Source: Allomuricauda sp. CP2A (GTDB lineage: Bacteria; Bacteroidota; Bacteroidia; Flavobacteriales; Flavobacteriaceae). Taken from it: a stretch of 64,000 bases of DNA. The notes beneath the pieces were generated by a model. The model saw only the letters and a list, made by a program, of their open reading frames with translations. It did no database searches and was not told where the DNA came from. Of the stretch, positions 19,793-28,149 are shown piece by piece (the stretch's first letter is position 1; every line of letters starts with the position of its first letter). The stretch lies in the NCBI RefSeq assembly GCF_001683915.1, contig NZ_LXTT01000100.1, forward strand, positions 1 to 64,000, given 5' to 3'. Position numbers and translations under genes: made by a program.

Positions 19793-20703
19793 GGGCATTG
19801 GTCATTTCAGGCGGTGGGAGCAAGGGTGCTTTTGCGGGTGGCGTTGCACAGTTTTTAATTCAGGAGGCCCGACACAAGTATGATATTTTTGTGGGCACTT
19901 CCACGGGAAGCCTTTTGATATCCCATTTGGCGCTCAACAAATTGGATAAGATCAAGGAAATTTATTCTTCGGTAAATCAAGAAAGTATTTTCAATAATTG
20001 CCCTTTTTTGATCAAGAAAAAGCACGGGGTGGAAATCATTGCCATCAATCACTGGAACGTGGTGAAGAATTTTATCCGGGGAAAAAAGACCTTTGGCGAG
20101 AGCGAGAACCTACGTAAACTCATCCGCGAATCCATAACCGTTGAGGAGTTCAATGAATTGAAGAAAAGTGATATGGATGTGGTGGTCACGGTATCCAATC
20201 TGTCTTTGAATCAAGTGGAATACAAATCCATTAACGATTGTACCTACGATGAATTTTGCGATTGGATTTGGATTTCTTCCAATTACACCCCTTTTATGAG
20301 CTTGGTCAAAAAAAACGGATGTGAATATGCCGATGGGGGATTGGGCAGTTTGGTGCCCATTGAGGAAGCCCTTAGTAGGGGAGCAACAGAAGTTGATGTA
20401 GTGGTCTTGCACACCGAGGTGAACCATTTAAACCGCATGTCGGCCAAAAACCCATTTGATTTGATTACCACCATTTTCAGTTTTATGCTAGATCGGATAG
20501 AGAACCAGAACGTCCGAATCGGTAAGTTGGTGGCCAATCAAAAAGATGCCATCATCAATTTTTACTACACACCAACCGTATTGACCACAAATTCCTTGAT
20601 ATTCAATAAGGAGCGAATGACCTTGTGGTGGAAAAGGGGCTACCTATATGCCAAGAACAAGAACGAGGAAACCAGTCCTATTGACCCGGAACGCCAAGAA
20701 TAG
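19789..20703 (+). CDS. Patatin-like phospholipase
   Basis: This 304-residue cytoplasmic-looking protein has no signal peptide. The patatin fold marks are the oxyanion glycine loop SGGGSKGAFAGG (residues 6-17), the nucleophile serine in GTSTGSLL and the catalytic aspartate in YADGGLGS (about residue 183). These support acyl hydrolase activity on lipids; the actual substrate is unknown. It overlaps the M1 peptidase stop by four bases. Confidence 0.9.
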   Translation: MRALVISGGGSKGAFAGGVAQFLIQEARHKYDIFVGTSTGSLLISHLALNKLDKIKEIYSSVNQESIFNNCPFLIKKKHGVEIIAINHWNVVKNFIRGKKTFGESENLRKLIRESITVEEFNELKKSDMDVVVTVSNLSLNQVEYKSINDCTYDEFCDWIWISSNYTPFMSLVKKNGCEYADGGLGSLVPIEEALSRGATEVDVVVLHTEVNHLNRMSAKNPFDLITTIFSFMLDRIENQNVRIGKLVANQKDAIINFYYTPTVLTTNSLIFNKERMTLWWKRGYLYAKNKNEETSPIDPERQE

Positions 20704-20710
20704 GCAGGAG

Positions 20711-21232
20711 CTAATCCCAAAGTTCGCTCACTTCCTTTTTTACAAAGGCCAGAGCCGTATTGGAAGGTGATTGTTTCTCCATGGTCTGGTTGAGGATGTC
20801 CTCCCGCAATTTGTCAGGGGAGTCCGTTTCACTCATTCCAGCCGAACGAATGATCTGTATGGTGGCATTTTTTGCAGCTTTGATGATGTTCCAACACTCT
20901 TCCGACATATAGATCTGTTGGGAAAGATTGTGTTCAAACTCCGTTTCAACTTGTTTGATGAGCAGGTTTTCGTAATCCCTTTTGTCTTTTCCCTTTGGAG
21001 CAACACGCACTACTAAGCTGTTAATGGCAATTCGCTCCAAAAAAAGAGCCATACGCTCATAGGCTTGAAGGCGTACAGGAAGCGTTTCTTTTTGGGAATC
21101 TTTGTGCAAAAGGAACCGTCTCCGACCGTCTTCGTTTCGGGTATGGAGTCTGAAAAAATAAAAGGCAATGGCCCCAGTTACAACCGCGGGCAATAAGTAC
21201 GCAAAAAGTTGAAGGATGTCATCTCCACTCAT
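20711..21232 (-). CDS. Conserved membrane-anchored hypothetical protein
   Basis: I do not recognise a characterised family. The 173-residue protein has one N-terminal membrane helix (about residues 8-27, LFAYLLPAVVTGAIAFYFF), then a basic turn (HTRNEDGRRR) and a mainly helical soluble region. That region includes LQAYERMALFLERIAINSLVVRV and LIKQVETEFEHNLSQQIYMSEECWNIIKAAKNA. The start at 21232 (MSGDDILQLF) gives the helix at the N-terminus. It is the last gene of the minus-strand run beginning at the DsrE gene, and proteins of this look seem common in flavobacteria. Confidence 0.7.
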   Translation of the reverse strand: MSGDDILQLFAYLLPAVVTGAIAFYFFRLHTRNEDGRRRFLLHKDSQKETLPVRLQAYERMALFLERIAINSLVVRVAPKGKDKRDYENLLIKQVETEFEHNLSQQIYMSEECWNIIKAAKNATIQIIRSAGMSETDSPDKLREDILNQTMEKQSPSNTALAFVKKEVSELWD

Positions 21233-21308
21233 AGGATAGTTTGGTTTTTTATTGATTTTACACAACAAGAACGCACCAGACCTCTAAAAAGTATTTCATC
21301 CTGCAATC

Positions 21309-22082
21309 TTATTGGGCAGCCTTGGCACTTTCCTTGGCCTTGGCATAAAATCCCTTGTAATCCGGTTGCAATTTAATGTTGATGCCCTCTTTAAAGTTTC
21401 CATCCCTGGCCGAGATCAAAATGCGGTCACTGGAAACTCCTAAGTTGCCCACCAATTCTTTGGACACAGAAGCAACTTGATCAAAAGTTGGGCTGAATTC
21501 CCCCGTAATGTTCAACCCTTCCACCTCAGTTTTGAAATTGGGGTTGGCCAAAATAACTTTGGAAACATTGGTCAACCATGCTTTTCCTTCTTCTGTCAGT
21601 TCTGAAGAAGTATCTGAGCCAAACAGGTTATCAAGACTACTGGAAATCACAACAGTGCCTTCGGCCACACTTACATTGGCATTTTCGCCCAAGGTTTGCT
21701 TAATGCGGGTCAAGGAAACAATGGCCGTGGAATCGTTCGCTGAAATCATGTTATTGATGCCGCTCAATTGTTTCTCCTTACGCGCAAGGGCCGCCATGGC
21801 TCTGTCCACATTATTGGAACTCTGTTTGGACAATTCTGAGAAACTGCTCAGGTTGCCCAACAGGGTAGCATTTGCATCGCGCAAGCCGGCATTTTCAACC
21901 TCTAACGTTTCTGCCTTGGCATTGCTGGAAGAAATTTCACGTTTAGCTTTGGCGAGCTCTTGTTCAACCTCAGAAAGCTTTGATTTTAAATCATCAATTT
22001 CTGCAATGAGGTCACTTTTTCTTTGAGCAAACGCCGTGGCGGTTAGAACAAGAAATAGAATAATGGGTAACTTTTTTTTCAT
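21309..22082 (-). CDS. Secreted coiled-coil protein, degenerate OmpA-like paralogue
   Basis: This 257-residue protein has a signal peptide (MKKKLPIILFLVLTATAFAQ) and a coiled coil over about residues 22-110. A C-terminal domain follows that aligns with the OmpA-type protein at 32036-32908. Matching stretches include NDSTAIVSLTRIKQTLG against RDSVNLALVQSLKGVLG, and VSVAEGTVVISSSLDNLF against ISVEKGVVFVSISDKLLF. The peptidoglycan-binding signature is lost: VEGHTDN is replaced by VEGLNITGE, and the LSAKRA helix by VASVSKEL. It probably keeps the fold without binding the cell wall. The gene is 46 bases after the GltS-like gene. Confidence 0.8.
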   Translation of the reverse strand: MKKKLPIILFLVLTATAFAQRKSDLIAEIDDLKSKLSEVEQELAKAKREISSSNAKAETLEVENAGLRDANATLLGNLSSFSELSKQSSNNVDRAMAALARKEKQLSGINNMISANDSTAIVSLTRIKQTLGENANVSVAEGTVVISSSLDNLFGSDTSSELTEEGKAWLTNVSKVILANPNFKTEVEGLNITGEFSPTFDQVASVSKELVGNLGVSSDRILISARDGNFKEGINIKLQPDYKGFYAKAKESAKAAQ

Positions 22083-22128
22083 AAGTAGTATTATTTTCTT
22101 TGGTCGTCAATTTCTATTTGGGGCTAAA

Positions 22129-23703
22129 TTATAATGTTTTTTCCAAACTGGGCTTACCACCCAAGAAGGAACAATCATAAAGTTCCTGCATGGAAGAAAA
22201 GGCAACTTGGTCTTTTTTGTAGCTGTACACCGCCTCCAAATCGCTGCTAAGATAATCATCATCTACGTTCACTTGGATATCACTCATCTTAAATTGACAG
22301 GGATGTTCATAACCAGCGGCATGGGTGATTTCCAAAAATTCTTTCCGAAAAGTCTTAAAATATTGGGCCAATCGGTCGGATTTTAAAGGTACATTGATAC
22401 CATTCTGCAACCATTTGTTTTGGGTGGCCACGCCAGAGGGGCATCGGTTGGTATGGCATATCTGTGCCTGAATGCATCCAATGCTCATCATGGCTTCCCG
22501 GGCCACATTTATACAATCCACGCCCATGGAAAAGGCCATTGCCGCCTTGGCGGGAAATCCCAATTTTCCGCTGCCAATAAAGACAATGCGTTCTGTTAGT
22601 CCCATGTCCTTAAATATTTTATAAACCGATGAAAAGGCATAGGTCCATGGCAAAGAAACATGATCGGCAAAACTGGGAGGTGCTGCCCCGGTACCACCTT
22701 CACCGCCATCAATGGTGATAAAATCCGGCCCTTTTCCTGTTTTTTTCATAAGATTGGCCAATTCTTCCCATTGCTCCAACTTTCCGACTGCCCCTTTGAT
22801 GCCAACGGGCAAGCCAGTTTCTTCGGCAATGGCTTCTATCAACTCCAAAAGCTCGGCAATGGAGCTGAACGCCTTGTGCGTGGCAGGGGAAAGGACATCT
22901 TTTCCTACCTCAACCCCCCTGATTTCTGCTAGCTCATGGGTGATTTTGGCTCCGGGCAACACCCCGCCTTTGCCGGGTTTGGCCCCTTGGGAAAGTTTTA
23001 TTTCCACAGCTTTGATACATGGATTTTCATCCACAAGGATTTTCATCTTTTCCATGGAAAAATTTCCATCTCGTGTACGCACCCCAAAATATCCAGTACC
23101 AAAATGAAAAATAACATCGCCACCTTGCTTGTGATAGGGGGAAAGACCGCCTTCACCCGTATTATGATAGGCACCACACTTTTTTACGCCATTGTTCAGG
23201 GATTCCACTGCAGCAGCGGAAAGGGAACCAAAACTCATCGCCGATACATTGATTATCGATGCTGGGCGATACGGCTTTTTACGTTTGTTGTATGCCCCAA
23301 TGACTTTGGCGCAGGGAATAAAATAGGGATCTTTGATATTCGGATGCCTTTCGGGCAGTTGATATGCGATCATGGCGTTTTTCACAAATATGTGTTGGTG
23401 CGCATAAATGTCCCTTTCGGTCCCAAAGCCCTCATAATTGTTTTCTTTTTTGGCCGAAGCATAGATCCAACTACGCTCAATGCGGTTGAACGGGAGCTCT
23501 TCACGGTTGTTGGCCACAAAATATTGGCGCATTTCGGGCCCAATACTCTCCAACCAGTACCGCAAATGCCCCACGACGGGAAAATTATGGCTTATGGTAT
23601 GAGCCCTTTGGAAAAAGATATCCCGAATGGCCACCAATAACAGAAAAATCAGTATCCATGCCCACCATGCAATACTGCCCAAAAAGTCCAGTAGGGAATC
23701 CAT
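22129..23703 (-). CDS. FMN-binding glutamate synthase family protein
   Basis: This 524-residue protein has one N-terminal membrane helix (about residues 12-27) followed by the FMN-binding synthase domain of glutamate synthase. Family marks are SMSFGSLSAAAVESL, GGLSPYH, the EIKLSQGAKPGKGG loop, FITIDGGEGGTGAAPP and a cysteine cluster AQICHTNRCPSGVATQ like the 3Fe-4S site of GltB. The glutaminase domain and the NADPH subunit are absent, so this is a stand-alone form with unknown donor and substrate. Its start is one base from the stop of the M20 gene, so the two are in one operon. Confidence 0.88.
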   Translation of the reverse strand: MDSLLDFLGSIAWWAWILIFLLLVAIRDIFFQRAHTISHNFPVVGHLRYWLESIGPEMRQYFVANNREELPFNRIERSWIYASAKKENNYEGFGTERDIYAHQHIFVKNAMIAYQLPERHPNIKDPYFIPCAKVIGAYNKRKKPYRPASIINVSAMSFGSLSAAAVESLNNGVKKCGAYHNTGEGGLSPYHKQGGDVIFHFGTGYFGVRTRDGNFSMEKMKILVDENPCIKAVEIKLSQGAKPGKGGVLPGAKITHELAEIRGVEVGKDVLSPATHKAFSSIAELLELIEAIAEETGLPVGIKGAVGKLEQWEELANLMKKTGKGPDFITIDGGEGGTGAAPPSFADHVSLPWTYAFSSVYKIFKDMGLTERIVFIGSGKLGFPAKAAMAFSMGVDCINVAREAMMSIGCIQAQICHTNRCPSGVATQNKWLQNGINVPLKSDRLAQYFKTFRKEFLEITHAAGYEHPCQFKMSDIQVNVDDDYLSSDLEAVYSYKKDQVAFSSMQELYDCSFLGGKPSLEKTL

Positions 23704-23704
23704 T

Positions 23705-24979
23705 TTACATGTTCAAATAGTCAAGGGTCAATTGGGTCATCGCCTTTACACCCAACAAAAGCCCACTGTCATCAATTTTAAAGTCTGGGGTGTGGTGCGG
23801 AAAGGATTCCGTGGTTCCGGGCGACATTCCCCCCAAAATAAAGAAGAGACCGGGCACTTTTTCTTGAAAATAGCTGAAATCCTCAGCGCCGGTAATGGCT
23901 TTATGGACGGAAATGTTGTCCTTCCCAGCCGCTTTTTCCAAACTGGGGACCATTTTAGCCGTCAAGTCCAAATCATTGAAAGTAATGGCAGTGGAAGTGG
24001 TGATTTCAATATCGGCGTCACCACCATAGGCTTTGGCAATAGCGGGAACCATTTCCATCATACGTTTGTTGATGTGTTTTTGCATGTCGTAATCCAAGGT
24101 TCTGATGGTCCCGATCAATTCCGCACTTTCTGGAATGATGTTGAAGCGAACCCCACTGGTGACTTTACCAACTGAAATTACAGCGGCTTCATTCGTCAGG
24201 TCAGTTTCCCGGCTGATAATGGTCTGGAGCCCGTCAATAATTTTGGCACTGATCAAAATAGGGTCAACCCCGCCCCAAGGTTGTGAACCATGGGTCTGTT
24301 TTCCCTTTACATTTATCACAAAACGCTGAGCGGATGCCAAGGCACCGCCTGGTTTATATTTGATGGTGTTGATAGGTGTTTGTGAGTTGATATGAAGCCC
24401 AAAAATGGCATCCACATCCGGCTTGGTGAGCACGCCTTCCTTCACCATCAATTTGGCACCGCCTTCTTCTCCCGGAGGTGCTCCCTCCTCAGCAGGTTGG
24501 AAAATGAACTTTACCGTTCCTTTGATCTTATCCTTGTTTTTTGAAAGCACTTCGGCGACACCCATTAAAATGGCAGTGTGGGTATCATGTCCACAGGCAT
24601 GCATCACTCCGACTTCTTTACCCAAGAATTCTGAGGTTACTGTTGATTTGAAGGGTAAATCATTGCGCTCGGTTACGGGGAGTGCATCAATATCTGCGCG
24701 TAGGGCTACCACTTTTCCGGGTTTATTGCCCTTCAGAAGGCCAACGACACCTGTATGGGCCACGCCTGTTTGGACTTCAATCCCCAAGGATTTTAGATGA
24801 TTTGCAATCTTTTCTGCCGTTTTGAACTCCCGGTTACTGAGCTCGGGATGTTCGTGGATGTCACGCCGCCATTCGATTACTTTTGATTCAATTGCTGCGA
24901 TATCTTTGCCTACGCCATAATCTTGGGCATAGATTGACGCACTTGCTGTTAGTAGTGTTAAGGCTATAATTTTCTTCAT
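23705..24979 (-). CDS. Secreted M20-family amidohydrolase
   Basis: This 424-residue metal-dependent peptidase/aminoacylase-like enzyme has a signal peptide (MKKIIALTLLTASASIYAQ). Metal-binding marks are HACGHDTHTAIL (about residues 108-120) and FQPAEEGAPPGEEGG (about residue 145), with the dimerisation domain in the middle and a final histidine in SFPHHTPDF. The family (IAA-amino acid hydrolase / N-acyl amino acid amidohydrolase) releases amino acids from N-acyl conjugates. The substrate here is not known. It lies 13 bases after the DsrE gene and one base before the GltS-like gene. Confidence 0.9.
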   Translation of the reverse strand: MKKIIALTLLTASASIYAQDYGVGKDIAAIESKVIEWRRDIHEHPELSNREFKTAEKIANHLKSLGIEVQTGVAHTGVVGLLKGNKPGKVVALRADIDALPVTERNDLPFKSTVTSEFLGKEVGVMHACGHDTHTAILMGVAEVLSKNKDKIKGTVKFIFQPAEEGAPPGEEGGAKLMVKEGVLTKPDVDAIFGLHINSQTPINTIKYKPGGALASAQRFVINVKGKQTHGSQPWGGVDPILISAKIIDGLQTIISRETDLTNEAAVISVGKVTSGVRFNIIPESAELIGTIRTLDYDMQKHINKRMMEMVPAIAKAYGGDADIEITTSTAITFNDLDLTAKMVPSLEKAAGKDNISVHKAITGAEDFSYFQEKVPGLFFILGGMSPGTTESFPHHTPDFKIDDSGLLLGVKAMTQLTLDYLNM

Positions 24980-24992
24980 AATGTAGAGTTAG

Positions 24993-25532
24993 TTATAATT
25001 TCATAAGACGGTATCCGTCGTTTTGCAATTGAATCAGTGCCGTCATGGCCGAAAGGGCAATTTTTTCCCCTGGAATAAGGTCTTCCTTCGGAACATGACG
25101 GGATTTTGAGGACTGGCCACAAAGGATGACTTCAACCCCGGCATCCATAAGACTTTGTAGCATGTTGGCATTGGGATTGTCCACTCCAAATCGTTTTTTG
25201 TGTGCTTCATTGGTCACAATATTGGTTGTGGCCGTACCGTGTATGATCAGGGCCGCCTTCAATTGGGAGGCAGGTACGCCGTTTTGGGCATGCATGTTCA
25301 AAAAACGGGCAGCAGTCTCTATACTTTTATTGATTTCTTCATGGGAATCCGGACCTGTGGCCACATCAAAAACGACTTTGAACTCCTCATTGACATTGGT
25401 TTTGTAATCTGGGTTCTCAACCACGAAGACTTCACCGTAGTTTTCTATGATGGGGCCTGCTTTTTTCTCTTGGGACACTGCAAAAAGACTGAAGAGTGCA
25501 CAAAACAAAATGGGGAAACGGTACATTTTCAT
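24993..25532 (-). CDS. Secreted DsrE-family protein
   Basis: The protein is about 179 residues with a signal peptide (MKMYRFPILFCALFSLFAVSQ). Its DsrE-like fold is shown by FKVVFDVATGPDSHEEINKSIETAARFLNMHAQNG, KAALIIHGTATTNIV and DAGVEVILCGQSSKSRHV. The single cysteine in the ILCGQS segment is where sulfur-relay DsrE proteins carry their active cysteine, but secretion makes a different role likely. ATG at 25532 is preferred over an upstream TTG. It is the first gene of the operon running to 20711. Confidence 0.85.
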   Translation of the reverse strand: MKMYRFPILFCALFSLFAVSQEKKAGPIIENYGEVFVVENPDYKTNVNEEFKVVFDVATGPDSHEEINKSIETAARFLNMHAQNGVPASQLKAALIIHGTATTNIVTNEAHKKRFGVDNPNANMLQSLMDAGVEVILCGQSSKSRHVPKEDLIPGEKIALSAMTALIQLQNDGYRLMKL

Positions 25533-25668
25533 CAGCAAAGAGGGTTATGGTGTTAAATATATTGATTTCAGATTAAAACACCTCCGTGTTTATAAATATT
25601 GAAAGCTTGATTTTAGCATAAGGCCATTATTGGCTAATTTCACACTTACTTTTTAAAAATCCGAGCCT

Positions 25669-28002
25669 TTGAGTACTTTTTTGGATGAATTGAACGATGC
25701 GCAACGGGCCCCTGTATTGCACAAGGATGGGCCTTTGATGGTTATTGCTGGTGCCGGTTCCGGGAAGACCCGGGTTTTGACGTATCGTATTGCCCATTTG
25801 ATGAACCAGGGTGTGGACTCCTTCAATATCTTGGCGTTGACCTTTACCAACAAAGCGGCCCGTGAGATGAAAAAGCGTATTGCCTCCATTGTTGGGGATT
25901 CCGAAGCAAAGAATCTTTGGATGGGTACCTTTCACTCCGTTTTTGCCAGATTGTTGCGGTATGATGGCGATAAATTGGGGTATCCCAGCAACTTTACCAT
26001 TTACGATACCCAAGATTCACAACGTCTCATTGCTTCCATCATCAAGGAAATGGGATTGGACAAGGATATTTACAAGTACAAGCAGATCCAAAACCGGATT
26101 TCATCCTACAAAAACAGTCTGATCACCGTTAAGGCCTATTTTCAGAACCCAGAATTGGTGGAAGCGGACGCCATGGCCAAGCGACCTAGATTGGGAGAGA
26201 TTTACAAAAATTATGTGGATCGCTGCTTTAAGGCCGGAGCCATGGATTTTGACGACCTTTTGTTGCGCACCAATGAGCTGTTGACCCGTTTTCCTGAGGT
26301 TTTGATGAAATATCAGGACAGGTTCCGGTATATTTTGGTGGATGAGTATCAAGATACCAACCACTCGCAGTATCTCATTGTAAAAGCACTGTCTGACCGA
26401 TACCAGAATATCTGTGTGGTTGGGGACGACGCCCAAAGTATTTATTCGTTCCGAGGGGCGAACATCAGCAATATCCTCAATTTTCAACGGGATTATGATG
26501 ATGTGGCCGTGTACCGACTGGAACAGAATTACCGTTCCACCAAAAATATTGTCAATGCGGCCAATTCCATCATTGCAAAGAACCGCGACCAGTTGGAGAA
26601 AGTGGTCTGGACCTCCAATGATGAAGGCCACAAAATAAGAGTACACCGCAGTGTTACGGACGCCGAAGAAGGCAGATACGTGGCGGGCTCCATTTTTGAA
26701 ATGAAAATGCAAGAGCAGCTTCAAAATGGGGATTTTGCAGTGTTGTACCGCACCAACTCACAATCACGATCCATTGAAGATGCCCTTCGAAAGCGCGATA
26801 TCCCGTATCGGATTTATGGGGGACTTTCCTTTTATCAACGTAAGGAGATTAAAGACGTCTTGGCCTATTTGCGTTTGATTATCAACCCAAAGGATGAGGA
26901 GGCATTGAAACGTGTCATCAACTTTCCGGCACGGGGCATTGGACAGACGACCATTGATAGACTCATTGTAGCGGCGAATCATTATGATCGCTCCATTTAT
27001 GAGGTCATGGAGCATTTGGATAAGCTCAATCTGAACATCAATGCAGGTACCAAGCGCAAGTTGGGTGATTTTGTGACCATGATCAAGAGTTTTCAGATCA
27101 TGAACGAAGGCACCGATGCATTCACCTTGGCCGAACATGTGGCCAAAAAAACGGGGCTGTTGTTGGAGTTCAAAAAAGATGGCACCCCAGAGGGTATTGC
27201 CCGAATGCAAAATATTGAGGAACTCTTGAACGGAATCAAGGATTTTGTGGAAGGGCAAAAAGAGCTGGCAGAGGCCACAGGCAGCTTGACCGAGTTTCTG
27301 GAAGATGTGGCCCTGGCCACGGATATGGACAAGGACGTTGGAGACGATGACCGCGTTGCCCTGATGACCATTCACTTGGCCAAAGGGTTGGAATTTCCCT
27401 ATGTGTTTGTGGTGGGGATGGAAGAAGATCTGTTTCCATCAGCCATGAGCATGAGCACCCGAAGTGAGATCGAAGAAGAACGCCGATTGTTCTACGTGGC
27501 CTTGACCCGGGCCGAAAAACAGGCTACGCTTACCTATACGCAAAACCGTTACAGATGGGGTAAACTCTTTGATGCGGATCCCAGTCGGTTTTTGGAGGAA
27601 ATAGATCAACAATATGTGGAAAACCTAACTCCTGTAAACGATGGATATCGGTATAAATCCATGATCGATGCCGATATTTTTGGGGAAGTGGACAAGAGCA
27701 GGTTACGGCAGGTGAAACCAAAAAGCGGAACTCCGCCCAGTACCCACAGGCCCAACGAACAGCAGTTACGAAAACTCAGGAAATTAAAACCCGAACTCTC
27801 ATCCTCCACAACAAACAACAATGCCATTGATCCCAATCTGGCCGAAGGTACTTTGGTGAACCATACCCGTTTTGGCAGGGGCAAGGTGCTCAAGATTGAA
27901 GGTTTGGGGAATGACAAAAAAGCTGAGATTCAATTTGAGCAAGGCGGCATGAAAAAATTATTGCTCCGTTTTGCCAAGTTGGAGGTCATCGATAATATAT
28001 AA
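25669..28002 (+). CDS. pcrA: UvrD/PcrA-type superfamily 1 DNA helicase
   Basis: This 777-residue 3'-5' helicase acts in repair and replication-fork maintenance. Walker A is GAGSGKTRV (residues 28-36). Other SF1A motifs are LTFTNKAAREMKKRI, VDEYQDTNHSQ, VGDDAQSIYSFRGA, RLEQNYRST, TIHLAKGLEFPYVFVVGMEE and VALTRAEK. The last about 50 residues (EGTLVNHTRFGRGKVLKIEG...) form the Tudor-like tail that contacts RNA polymerase in PcrA. The start is probably TTG at 25669: the frame is closed by TAA at 25654 and no ATG precedes the conserved STFLDELNDAQR. Confidence 0.94.
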   Translation: MSTFLDELNDAQRAPVLHKDGPLMVIAGAGSGKTRVLTYRIAHLMNQGVDSFNILALTFTNKAAREMKKRIASIVGDSEAKNLWMGTFHSVFARLLRYDGDKLGYPSNFTIYDTQDSQRLIASIIKEMGLDKDIYKYKQIQNRISSYKNSLITVKAYFQNPELVEADAMAKRPRLGEIYKNYVDRCFKAGAMDFDDLLLRTNELLTRFPEVLMKYQDRFRYILVDEYQDTNHSQYLIVKALSDRYQNICVVGDDAQSIYSFRGANISNILNFQRDYDDVAVYRLEQNYRSTKNIVNAANSIIAKNRDQLEKVVWTSNDEGHKIRVHRSVTDAEEGRYVAGSIFEMKMQEQLQNGDFAVLYRTNSQSRSIEDALRKRDIPYRIYGGLSFYQRKEIKDVLAYLRLIINPKDEEALKRVINFPARGIGQTTIDRLIVAANHYDRSIYEVMEHLDKLNLNINAGTKRKLGDFVTMIKSFQIMNEGTDAFTLAEHVAKKTGLLLEFKKDGTPEGIARMQNIEELLNGIKDFVEGQKELAEATGSLTEFLEDVALATDMDKDVGDDDRVALMTIHLAKGLEFPYVFVVGMEEDLFPSAMSMSTRSEIEEERRLFYVALTRAEKQATLTYTQNRYRWGKLFDADPSRFLEEIDQQYVENLTPVNDGYRYKSMIDADIFGEVDKSRLRQVKPKSGTPPSTHRPNEQQLRKLRKLKPELSSSTTNNNAIDPNLAEGTLVNHTRFGRGKVLKIEGLGNDKKAEIQFEQGGMKKLLLRFAKLEVIDNI

Positions 28003-28149
28003 ATGAATTTTAGGGGCCACGGAATGCATTCCTTTAACTTAATCCACTTTGGATCAAGGATGATAAAATAGTTGACCAAGAGGGCAGGAGGGCGAAAAAA
28101 TGTTTAAATTCAAGACCACATCTGTTTTGAATACCACACCAAACGCTCT

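Noticed and set aside
22936-23640. A 234-codon plus-strand frame inside the GltS-like gene.
   Set aside because: It is the shadow of a conserved gene and has no signal, motif or own spacing.
28021-28032. Perfect 12-base palindrome GGAATGCATTCC between pcrA and the hydrolase gene.
   Set aside because: It occurs once, has no promoter-like setting, and a single 12-base palindrome is easily due to chance.
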